In this document: positions 21,101-31,306 of the stretch, one piece after another
How positions within the stretch are numbered: the first letter of the stretch is position 1
How the letters are laid out: every line of letters starts with the position of its first letter
NCBI GenBank assembly: GCA_900893395.1
Contig: CAAHFI011372113.1
Location: forward strand, 1 to 31,872
Direction: 5' to 3'
DNA length: 31,872 nucleotides
From: Euglena gracilis
Lineage: Eukaryota; Euglenozoa; Euglenophyceae; Euglenales; Euglenaceae
Translations under genes and position numbers: made by a program
Notes under the pieces: model-generated
Told to the model about the DNA's origin: nothing
What the model saw: only the letters and a program-made list of their open reading frames with translations
Databases searched by the model: none

Positions 21101-23525
21101 GCAGGCCCCTCCCCCATTGGAGGTGCGGCCACCATTTTCCTCACAATGGGTGGTTGGGGGTGTGCCTGGGTGTGTGTATTCTTTGGCGTGGCACTGCACC
21201 ATTGCCATTGCGGTTCAGGCGTGAGCGGCGAGCCAGGGAGCCCGGTCACCCCGAGCGACAGCCCAAGTGTGCATCTGCTCCCGGGAGCACGGCGCTGTGG
21301 GCCACTGAAATGCTCCCCGAAATCAGGGAATGGGCAGCGTTGCTGCCCGATATGCCTGCGCATTTGCCACCGCCATTGCGGCCACTTTTACCGTTTCATT
21401 TGTGTCTCTTGGTGGTAATTGGTCGCGTGCTTTTTTCTCTGTCCGGATTTTCGAAATGGCTGTATTCTTTGTGTTTTGTGCCTACGTTTAGCCCAAAAAA
21501 GTTGTGCAAAGCAACGTGGGGTATAAAAACAAGCCGCAGAGCGGGAATTTCTGGATGCCTCCCATCATGGCGCAGCTCAGGAAATTTCGATCCCAGTGGG
21601 GTCAAGCCAGCCAGCCGCCTTTTTCCAGCCTCGAACCCTTCTCCCCCAACCATCGACGAGTGTGATTTATTTTCCAGGTGGGCGGTAATGGATTTTTGCT
21701 TTTTGGAGGTGCAAAGATGGGCGAAAATGGGCAAAAATGGGTCGGAATTCGGCTGGCCAGCTCAAATTTAGGGTCAAAATCCGGTTTTCTGAACATTTGG
21801 CAGTTTTTAGGGCATTTTTGAAGTTTCAAGTATCACAAGTGGTATCACAAGTTTCAGCTCAAGTTTCAAGACCCAAGTATCACAACGTCAGCTCCCCCAT
21901 ATCATGTGCCGCCGTTCTCGTCGCTCAGGCCTCAGCGTGAGCCCACCAAGCCCAAGTGTGTCCCGCACCACGTGTCGCCCGGTGCCATGTGCGCAGGCCC
22001 CTCCCCCATTGGAGGTGCGGCCACCATTTTCCTCACAATGGGTGGTTGGGGGTGTGCCTGGGTGTGTGTATTCTTTGGCGTGGCACTGCACCATTGCCAT
22101 TGCGGTTCAGGCGTGAGCGGCGAGCCAGGGAGCCCGGTCACCCCGAGCGACAGCCCAAGTGTGCATCTGCTCCCGGGAGCACGGCGCTGTGGGCCACTGA
22201 AATGCCTCCGAAATCAGGGAAACGGCAGCGTTGCTGCCCGATATGCCTGCGCATTTGCCACCGCCATTGCGGCCACTTTTACCGTTTCATTTGTGTCTCT
22301 TGGTGGTAATTGGTCGCGTGCTTTTTTCTCTGTCCGATTTTCGAAATGGCTGTATTCTTTGTGTTTTGTGCCTACGTTTAGCCCAAAAAAGTTGTGCAAA
22401 GCAACGTGGGGTATAAAAACAAGCCGCAGAGCGGGAATTTCTGGATGCCTCCCATCATGGCGCAGCTCAGGAAATTTCGATCCCAGTGGGGTCAAGCCAG
22501 CCAGCCGCCTTTTTCCAGCCTCGAACCCTTCTCCCCCAACCATCGACGAGTGTGATTTATTTTCCAGGTGGGCGGTAATGGATTTTTGCTTTTTGGAGGT
22601 GCAAAGATGGGCGAAAATGGGCAAAAATGGGTCGGAATTCGGCTGGCCAGCTCAAATTTAGGGTCAAAATCCGGTTTTCTGAACATTTGGCAGTTTTTAG
22701 GGCATTTTTGAAGTTTCAAGTATCACAAGTGGTATCACAAGTTTCAGCTTCAAGTTTCAAGACCCAAGTATCACAACGTCAGCTCCCCATATCATGTGCC
22801 GCCGTTCTCGTCGCTCAGGCCTCAGCGTGAGCCCACCAAGCCCAAGTGTGTCCCGCACCACGTGTCGCCCGGTGCCATGTGCGCAGGCCCCTCCCCCATT
22901 GGAGGTGCGGCCACCATTTTCCTCACAATGGGTGGTTGGGGGTGTGCCTGGGTGTGTATATTCTTTGGCGTGGCACTGCACCATTGCCATTGCGGTTCAG
23001 GCGTGAGCGGCGAGCCAGGGAGCCCGGTCACCCCGAGCGACAGCCCAAGTGTGCATCTGCTCCCGGGAGCACGGCGCTGTGGGCCACTGAAATGCCCCCG
23101 AAATCAGGGAAATGGGCAGCGTTGCTGCCCGATATGCCTGCGCATTTGCCACCGCCATTGCGGCCACTTTTACCGTTTCATTTGTGTCTCTTGGTGGTAA
23201 TTGGTCGCGTGCTTTTTTCTCTGTCCGGATTTTCGAAATGGCTGTATTCTTTGTGTTTTGTGCCTACGTTTAGCCCAAAAAAGTTGTGCAAAGCAACGTG
23301 GGGTATAAAACAAGCCGCAGAGCGGGAATTTCTGGATGCCTCCCATCATGGCGCAGCTCAGGAAATTTCGATCCCAGTGGGGTCAAGCCAGCCAGCCGCC
23401 TTTTTCCAGCCTCGAACCCTTCTCCCCCAACCATCGACGAGTGTGATTTATTTTCCAGGTGGGCGGTAATGGATTTTTGCTTTTTGGAGGTGCAAAGATG
23501 GGCGAAAATGGGCAAAAATGGGTCG

Positions 23526-26500
23526 GAATTCGGCTGGCCAGCTCAAATTTAGGGTCAAAATCCGGTTTTCTGAACATTTGGCAGTTTTTAGGGCATTTTT
23601 GAAGTTTCAAGTATCACAAGTGGTATCACAAGTTTCAGCTTCAAGTTTCAAGACCCAAGTATCACAACGTCAGCTCCCCCATATCATGTGCCGCCGTTCT
23701 CGTCGCTCAGGCCTCAGCGTGAGCCCACCAAGCCCAAGTGTGTCCCGCACCACGTGTCGCCCGGTGCCATGTGCGCAGGCCCCTCCCCATTGGCGGCCAC
23801 CATTTTCCTCACAATGGGTGTTGGGGGTGTGCCTGGGTGTGTGTATTCTTTGGCGTGGCACTGCACCATTGCCATTGCGGTTCAGGGTGAGCGGCGAGCC
23901 AGGGAGCCCGGTCACCCCGAGCGACAGCCCAAGTGTGCATCTGCTCCCGGGAGCACGGCGCTGTGGGCCACTGAAATGCCCCCGAAATCAGGGAAATGGG
24001 CAGCGTTGCTGCCCGATATGCCTGCGCATTTGCCACCGCCATTGCGGCCACTTTTACCGTTTCATTTGTTCTTTGGTGGTAATTGGTCGCGTGCTTTTTT
24101 CTCTGTCCGGATTTTCGAAATGGCTGTATTCTTTGTGATTTGTGCCTACGTTTAGCCCAAAAAAGTTGTGCAAAGCAACGTGGGGTATAAAAAAGCCGCA
24201 GAGCGGGAATTTCTGGATGCCTCCCATCATGGCGCAGCTCAGGAAATTTCGATCCCAGTGGGGTCAAGCCAGCCAGCCGCCTTTTTCCAGCCTCGAACCC
24301 TTCTCCCCCAACCATCGACGAGTGTGATTATTTTCCAGGTGGGCGGTAATGGATTTTTGTTTTTGGAGGTGCAAAGATGGGCGAAAATGGGCAAAATGGG
24401 TCGGAATTCGGCTGGCCAGCTCAAATTTAGGGTCAAAATCCGGTTTTCTGAACATTTGGCAGTTTTTAGGGCATTTTTGAAGTTTCAAGTATCACAAGTG
24501 GTATCACAAGTTTCAGCTTCAAGTTTCAAGACCCAAGTATCACAACGTCAGCTCCCCATATCATGTGCCGCCGTTCTCGTCGCTCAGGCCTCAGCGTGAG
24601 CCCACCAAGCCCAAGTGTGTCCCGCACCACGTGTCGCCCGGTGCCATGTGCGCAGGCCCTCCCCCATTGAGGTGCGGCCACCATTTTCCTCACAATGGGT
24701 GGTTGGGGTGTGCCTGGGTGTGTATTCTTTGGCGTGGCACTGCACCATTGCCATTGCGGTTCAGGCGTGAGCGGCGAGCCAGGGAGCCCGGTCACCCCGA
24801 GCGACAGCCCAAGTGTGCATCTGCTCCCGGGAGCACGGCGCTGTGGCCACTGAAATGCCCCGAAATCAGGGAATGGGCAGCGTTGCTGCCCGATATGCCT
24901 GCGCATTTGCCACCGCCATTGCGGCCACTTTTACCGTTTCATTTGTGTCTCTTGGTGTAATGGTCGCGTGCTTTTTTCTCTGTCCGATTTTCGAAATGGC
25001 TGTATTCTTTGTGTTTGTGCCTACGTTTAGCCAAAAAGTTGTGCAAAGCAACGTGGGTATAAAAACAAGCCGCAGAGCGGGAATTTTGGATGCCTCCCAT
25101 CATGGCGCAGCTCAGGAAATTTCGATCCCAGTGGGTCAAGCCAGCCAGCCGCCTTTTCCAGCCTCGAACCCTTCTCCCCAACCATCGACGAGTGTGATTT
25201 ATTTTCCAGGTGGGCGGTAATGGATTTTTGCTTTTTGGAGGTGCAAAGATGGGCGAAAATGGGCAAAAATGGGTCGGAATTCGGCTGGCCAGCTCAAATT
25301 TAGGGTCAAAATCCGGTTTTCTGAACATTTGGCAGTTTTTAGGGCATTTTTGAAGTTTCAAGTATCACAAGTGGTATCACAAGTTTCAGCTTCAAGTTTC
25401 AAGACCCAAGTATCACAACGTCAGCTCCCCATATCATGTGCCGCCGTTCTCGTCGCTCAGGCCTCAGCGTGAGCCCACCAAGCCCAAGTGTGTCCCGCAC
25501 CACGTGTCGCCCGGTGCCATGTGCGCAGGCCCCTCCATTGGAGGTGCGGCCACCATTTTCCTCACAATGGGTGGTTGGGGGTGTGCCTGGGTGTGTATAT
25601 TCTTTGGCGTGGCACTGCACCATTGCCATTGCGGTTCAGGCGTGAGCGGCGAGCCAGGGAGCCCGGTCACCCCGAGCGACAGCCCAAGTGTGCATCTGCT
25701 CCCGGGAGCACGGCGCTGTGGGCCACTGAAATGCTGCCCCGAAATCAGGGAAATGGGCAGCGTTGCTGCCCGATATGCCTGCGCATTTGCCACCGCCATT
25801 GCGGCCACTTTTACCGTTTCATTTGTGTCTCTTGGTGGTATTGGTCGCGTGCTTTTTTCTCTGTCCGGGATTTTCGAAATGGCTGTATTCTTTGTGTTTG
25901 TGCCTACGTTTAGCAAAAAAGTTGTGCAAAGCAACGTGGGGTATAAAACAAGCCGCAGAGCGGGAATTTCTGGATGCCTCCCATCATGGCGCAGCTCAGG
26001 AAATTTCGATCCCAGTGGGGTCAAGCCAGCCAGCCGCCTTTTCCAGCCTCGAACCCTTCTCCCCCAACCATCGACGAGTGTGATTTATTTTCCAGGTGGG
26101 CGGTAATGGATTTTTGCTTTTTGGAGGTGCAAAGATGGGCGAAAATGGGCAAAAATGGGTCGGAATTCGGCTGGCCAGCTCAAATTTAGGGTCAAAATCC
26201 GGTTTTCTGAACATTTGGCAGTTTTTAGGGCATTTTTGAAGTTTCAAGTATCACAAGTGGTATCACAAGTTTCAGCTCAAGTTTCAAGACCCAAGTGTCA
26301 CAACGTCAGCTTCCCCATATCATGTGCCGCCGTTCTCGTCGCTCAGGCCTCAGCGTGAGCCCACCAAGCCCAAGTGTGTCCCGCACCACGTGTCGCCCGG
26401 TGCCATGTGCGCAGGCCCCTCCCGGGAGGCACCATTTTCCTCACAATGGGTGGTTGGGGGTGTGCCTGGGTGTGTATATTCTTTGGCGTGGCACTGCACC

Positions 26501-27034
26501 ATTGCCATTGCGGTTCAGGCGTGAGCGGCGAGCCAGGGAGCCCGGTCACCCCGAGCGACAGCCCAAGTGTGCATCTGCTCCCGGGAGCACGGCGCTGTGG
26601 GCCACTGAAATGCTGCCCCGAAATCAGGGAATGGGCAGCGTTGCTGCCCGATATGCCTGCGCATTTGCCACCGCCATTGCGGCCACTTTTACCGTTTCAT
26701 TTTCTCTTGGTGGTATTGGTCGCGTGCTTTTTTCTCTGTCCGGATTTTCGAAATGGCGGTATTCTTTGTGATTTGTGCCTACGTTTACGCAAAAAATTGT
26801 GCAAAGCAACGTGGGTATAAAACAAGCGCAGAGCGGGAATTTGGATGCCTCCCATCATGGCGCAGCTCAGGAAATTTCGATCCCAGTGGGGTCAAGCCAG
26901 CCAGCCGCCTTTTTCCAGCCTCGAACCCTTCTCCCCCAACCATCGACGAGTGTGATTTATTTTCCAGGTGGGCGGTAATGGATTTTTGCTTTTTGGAGGT
27001 GCAAAGATGGGCGAAAATGGGCAAAAATGGGTCG
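23526..27034 (+). repeat. Right transition block (K27-K30)
   Basis: Four copies of 878, 873, 886 and 872 bp step from core to outer state. K27 has a shortened segment (CCCCATTGGCGGCC near 23782-23796) and the outer-type GTGATTTGTGCC. K28 keeps core states but is missing single bases in several runs. K29 has a shortened CCATTGGAGGT, outer-type TATATTC and TTTAGCAAAA. K30 has the segment reduced to a perfect CCTCCCGGGAGG palindrome, the outer-type TTTTCTCTTGG, and TTTACGC. TATAAAA is kept throughout. Core states are lost one after another rather than all at once. Confidence 0.82.
26418..26429 (+). other. Perfect palindrome CCTCCCGGGAGG replacing the CCAAT segment in K30
   Basis: At the place where core copies have CCTCC, a 6-base loop and GGAGG, this boundary copy reads CCTCCCGGGAGG followed directly by CACC. 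The loop with its CCAAT box is gone and the two arms are fused into a 12-bp self-complementary sequence. It is the last copy with any remnant of the segment before K31, where the segment is absent, so it looks like an intermediate in loss or gain. Confidence 0.8.
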
Positions 27035-30000
27035 GAATTCGGCTGGCCAGCTCAAATTTAGGGTCAAAATCCGGTTTTCTGAACATTTGGCAGTTTTTAG
27101 GGCATTTTTGAAGTTTCAAGTATCACAAGTGGTATCACAAGTTTCAGCTTCAAGTTTCAAGACCCAAGTATCACAACGTCAGCTCCCCCATATCATGTGC
27201 CGCCGTTCTCGTCGCTCAGGCCTCAGCGTGAGCCCACCAAGCCCAAGTGTGTCCCGCACCACGTGTCGCCCGGTGCCATGTGCGCAGGCCCCTCCGCGGC
27301 CACCATTTTCCTCACAATGGGTGGTTGGGGGTGTGCCTGGGTGTGTATATTCTTTGGCGTGGCACTGCACCATTGCCATTGCGGTTCAGGCGTGAGCGGC
27401 GAGCCAGGGAGCCCGGTCACCCGAGCGACAGCCCAAGTGTGCATCTGCTCCGGGAGCACGGCGCTGTGGGCCACTGAAATGCCCCCGAAATCAGGGAATG
27501 GGCAGCGTTGCTGCCCGATATGCCTGCGCATTTGCCACCGCCATTGCGGCCACTTTTACCGTTTCATTTGTCTCTTTGGTGGTAATTGGTCGCGTGCTTT
27601 TTTCTCTGTCCGGATTTTCGAAATGGCGGTATTCTTTGTGATTTGTGCCTACGTTTACGCAAAAAAGTTGTGCAAAGCAACGTGGGGTATAAAAACAAGC
27701 CGCAGAGCGGGAATTTGTGGATGCCTCCCATCATGGCGCAGCTCAGGAAATTTCGATCCCAGTGGGGTCAAGCCAGCCAGCCGCCTTTTTCCAGCCTCGA
27801 ACCCTTCTCCCCAACCATCGACGAGTGTTTATTTTCCAGGTGGGCGGTAATGGATTTTTGCTTTTTGGAGGTGCAAAGATGGGCGAAAATGGGCAAAATG
27901 GTCGGAATTCGGCTGGCCAGCTCAAATTTAGGGTCAAAATCCGGTTTTCTGAACATTTGGCAGTTTTTAGGGCATTTTTGAAGTTTCAAGTATCACAAGT
28001 GGTATCACAAGTTTCAGCTTCAAGTTTCAAGACAAGTATCACAACGTCAGCTCCCCATATCATGTGCCGCCGTTCTCGTCGCTCAGGCCTCAGCGTGAGC
28101 CCACCAAGCCCAAGTGTGTCCCGCACCACGTGTCGCCCGGTGCCATGTGCGCAGGCCCCTCCGCGGCCACCATTTTCCTCACAATGGGTGGTTGGGGGTG
28201 TGCCTGGGTGTGTATATTCTTTGGCGTGGCACTGCACCATTGCCATTGCGGTTCAGGCGTGAGCGGCGAGCCAGGGAGCCCGGTCACCCCGAGCGACAGC
28301 CCAAGTGTGCATCTGCTCCCGGGAGCACGGCGCTGTGGGCCACTGAAATGCTGCCCCGAAATCAGGGAATGGGCAGCGTTGCTGCCCGATATGCCTGCGC
28401 ATTTGCCACCGCCATTGCGGCCACTTTTACCGTTTCATTTTCTCTTGGTGGTAATTGGTCGCGTGCTTTTTTCTCTGTCCGGGATTTTCGAAATGGCTGT
28501 ATTCTTTGTGATTTGTGCCTACGTTTAGCAAAAAGTTGTGCAAAAGTGGGGTATAAAAACAAGCCGCAGAGCGGGAATTTGTGGATGCCTCCCATCATGG
28601 CGCAGCTCAGGAAATTTCGATCCCAGTGGGGTCAAGCCAGCCAGCCGCCTTTTTCCAGCCTCGAACCTTCTCCCCCAACCATCGACGAGTATTTATTTTC
28701 CAGGTGGGCGGTAATGGATTTTTGCTTTTTGGAGGTGCAAAGATGGGCGAAAATGGGCAAAATGGGTTGGAATTCGGCTGGCCAGCTCAAATTTAGGGTC
28801 AAAATTTGGCAGTTTTTGGGCATTTTTGAAGTTTCAAGTATCACAAGTGGTATCACAAGTTTCAAGACCCAAGTTCACAACGTCAGCTCCCCATATCATG
28901 TGCCGCCGTTCTCGTCGCTCAGGCCTCAGCGTGAGCCCACCAAGCCCAAGTGTGTCCCGCACCACGTGTCGCCCGGTCCATGTGCGCAGGCCCCTCCGGC
29001 CCACCATTTTCCTCACAATGGGTGGTTGGGGTGTGCCTGGTGTGTATATTCTTACTGCACCATTGCCATTGCGGTTCAGGCGTGAGCGGCGAGCCAGGGA
29101 GACCCCGAGCGACAGCCCAAGTGTGCATCTGCTCCCGGGAGCACGGCGCTGTGACTGAAATGCTGCCCCAAATCAGGGAATGGGCAGCGTTGCTGCCCGA
29201 TATGCCTGCGCATTTGCCACCGCCATTGCGGCCACTTTTACCGTTTCATTTTCTCTTGGTGTATTGGTCGCGTGCTTTTTTCTCTGTCCGGATTTTCGAA
29301 ATGGCTGTATTCTTTGTGTTTGTGCCTACGTTTAGCAAAAAGTTGTGCAAAGCAACGTGGGGTACAAAACAAGCGCAGAGCGGGAATGTGGATGCCTCCC
29401 ATCATGGCGCAGCTCAGGAAATTTCGATCCCAGTGGGGTCAAGCCAGCCAGCCGCCTTTTTCCAGCCTCGAACCCTTCTCCCCCAACCATCGACGAGTAA
29501 TTTATTTCCAGGTGGCGGTAATGGATTTTTGCTTTTTGGAGGTGCAAAGATGGGCGAAAATGGGCAAAATTGGTCGGAATTCGGCTGGCCAGCTCAAATT
29601 TAGGTCAAAATCCGGTTTTCTGAACATTTGCAGTTTTTAGGGCATTTTTGAAGTTTCAAGTATCACAAGTGGTATCACAAGTTTCAGCTTCAAGTTTCAA
29701 GACCCAAGTATCACAACGTCAGCTCCCCATATCATGTGCCGCCGTTCTCGTCGCTCAGGCTCAGCGTGAGCCCACCAAGCCCAAGTGTGTCCCGCACCAC
29801 GTGTCGCCCGGTGCCATGTGCGCAGGCCCCTCCGCGGCCACCATTTTCCTCACAATGGGTGGTTGGGGGTGTGCCTGGGTGTGTATATTCTTTGGCGTGG
29901 CACTGCACCATTGCATTGCGGTTCAGGCGTGAGCGGCGAGCCAGGGAGCCCGGTCACCCCGAGCGACAGCCCAAGTGTGCATCTGCTCCCGGAGCACGGC

Positions 30001-31306
30001 GCCGTGGCACTGAAATGCTCCCCGAAATCACGGGAATGGGCAGCGTTGCTGCCCGATATATGCCTGCGCATTTGCCACCGTCATTGCGGCCACTTTTACC
30101 GTTTCATTTGTGTCTTGGTGGTGATTGGTCGCGTGCTTTTTCTCTGTCCGGATTTTCGAAATGGCGTATTCTTTGTGATTTGTGCCTACGTTTAGCAAAA
30201 AAAAGTTGTGCAAAGCAACGTGGGGTACAAAACAAGTCCGCAGAGCGGGAATTTGTGGATGCCTCCATCATGGCGCAGCTCAGGAAATTTCGACCCAGTG
30301 GGGTCAAGCCAGCCAGCCGCCTTTTTCCAGCCTCGAACCCTTCTCCCCCAACCATCGACGAGTAATTTATTTTCCAGGTGGGCGGTAATGGATTTTTGCT
30401 TTTTGGAGGTGCAAAGATGGGCGAAAATGGGCAAAATTGGGTTGGAATTCGGCTGGCCAGCTCAAATTTAGGGTCAAAATCCGTTTTCTGAACATTTGGC
30501 AGTTTTTAGGGCATTTTTGAAGTTTCAAGTATAAAGTGGTATCACAAGTTTCAGCTCCAAGTTTCAAGACCCAGTATCACAACGTCAGCTCCCCCATATC
30601 ATGTGCCGCCGTTCTCGTCGTCAGGCCTCAGCGTGAGCCCACCAAGCCAAGTGTGTCCCGCACCACGTTCGCCCGGTGCCATGTGCGCAGGCCCCTCCGC
30701 GGCCACCATTTTCCTCACAATGGTGGTTGGGGTGTGCCTGGGTGTGTATATTCTTTGGCGTGGCACTGCACCATTGCCATTGCGGTTCAGGCGTGAGCGG
30801 CGAGCCAGGGAGCCCGGTCACCCCGAGCGACAGCCCAAGTGTGCATCTGCTCCCGGGAGCACGGCGCTGTGGGCACTGAAATGGCTGCCCCGAAATCAGG
30901 GAATGGGCAGCGTTGCTGCCCGATATCTGCCTGCGCATTTGCCACCGTCATTGCGGCCACTTTTACCGTTTCATTTTCTCTTGGTGGTAATTGGTCGCGT
31001 GCTTTTTTTCTGTCCGGGATTTTCGAAATGGCGTATTCTTGTGATTTGTGCCTACGTTTACGCAAAAAAGTTGTGCAAAGCAACGTGGGGTACAAAAAAA
31101 GCCGCAGAGCGGGAATTTGGATGCTCCCATCATGGCGCAGCTCAGGAAATTTCGATCCCAGTGGGGTCAAGCCAGCCAGCCGCCTTTTTCCAGCCTCGAA
31201 CCCTTCTCCCCAACCATCGACGAGTTTTGATTTTTTCCAGTGGGCGGTAATGGATTTTTGCTTTTTGGAGGTGCAAAAGATGGGCGAAAATGGGCAAAAT
31301 GGGTCG
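27035..31306 (+). repeat. Right outer block, divergent short monomers (K31-K35)
   Basis: Copies measure 870, 865, 807, 868 and 862 bp. All lack the CCATTGG segment (CCTCCGCGGCC near 27292 and 28158, CCTCCGGCCC near 28996, CCTCCGCGGCC near 29830 and 30695). K31 and K32 still have TATAAAA, while K33-K35 have TACAAAA. K31, K32 and K34 have TTTGTGG. K33 and K34 have GTAATTTATTTCC or GTAATTTATTTTCC, the same form as K4 and K5 in the left outer block. The match between the two outer blocks at these substitutions is what identifies a shared older subfamily. Confidence 0.86.
28770..29576 (+). repeat. Shortest monomer (K33, 807 bp) with clustered internal deletions
   Basis: This copy is about 60 bp shorter than its neighbours because of several separate losses. 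Near 28801-28812 AAAATCC... is joined to TTTGGCAG, losing about 16 bp. Near 28853-28870 about 13 bp are lost between two CAAGTTTCA direct repeats. Near 29049-29055 ATTCTTTGGCGTGGCACTG is cut to ATTCTTACTG. Near 29099-29104 about 8 bp are missing before CCCCGAGCGA. Near 29152-29156 the GGGCC before ACTGAAATG is missing. The second loss lies between direct repeats, which fits slippage or repeat-mediated deletion. The cluster may also reflect low consensus quality. Confidence 0.8.

Larger units (their letters stand above)
6621..23525 (+). repeat. Homogeneous core block (K8-K26, 19 monomers)
   Basis: Nineteen consecutive monomers have lengths 888, 889, 887, 888, 890, 890, 888, 890, 887, 891, 889, 891, 892, 891, 889, 892, 892, 890 and 891 bp. 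By eye, differences are few and recur at the same sites. These are the GT-run length after CCTGG, C4 or C5 in TGCCCCGAAA, one or two G in TGTCCGGATT, C4 or C5 in CTTCTCCCCAACC, C4 or C5 in CAGCTCCCCATATC, and AAGTATCAC or AAGTGTCAC. All carry the CCATTGGAGGT segment and TATAAAA. Such uniformity implies recent amplification or ongoing homogenisation. A partly collapsed assembly is possible, but the private combinations of small variants show that the copies were resolved at least in part. Confidence 0.93.

Noticed and set aside
28114-29085. A long open frame of 323 codons on the plus strand
   Set aside because: It is satellite sequence read through successive length changes that happen to avoid stops. 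It does not recur as the same protein in other copies and resembles no known family.
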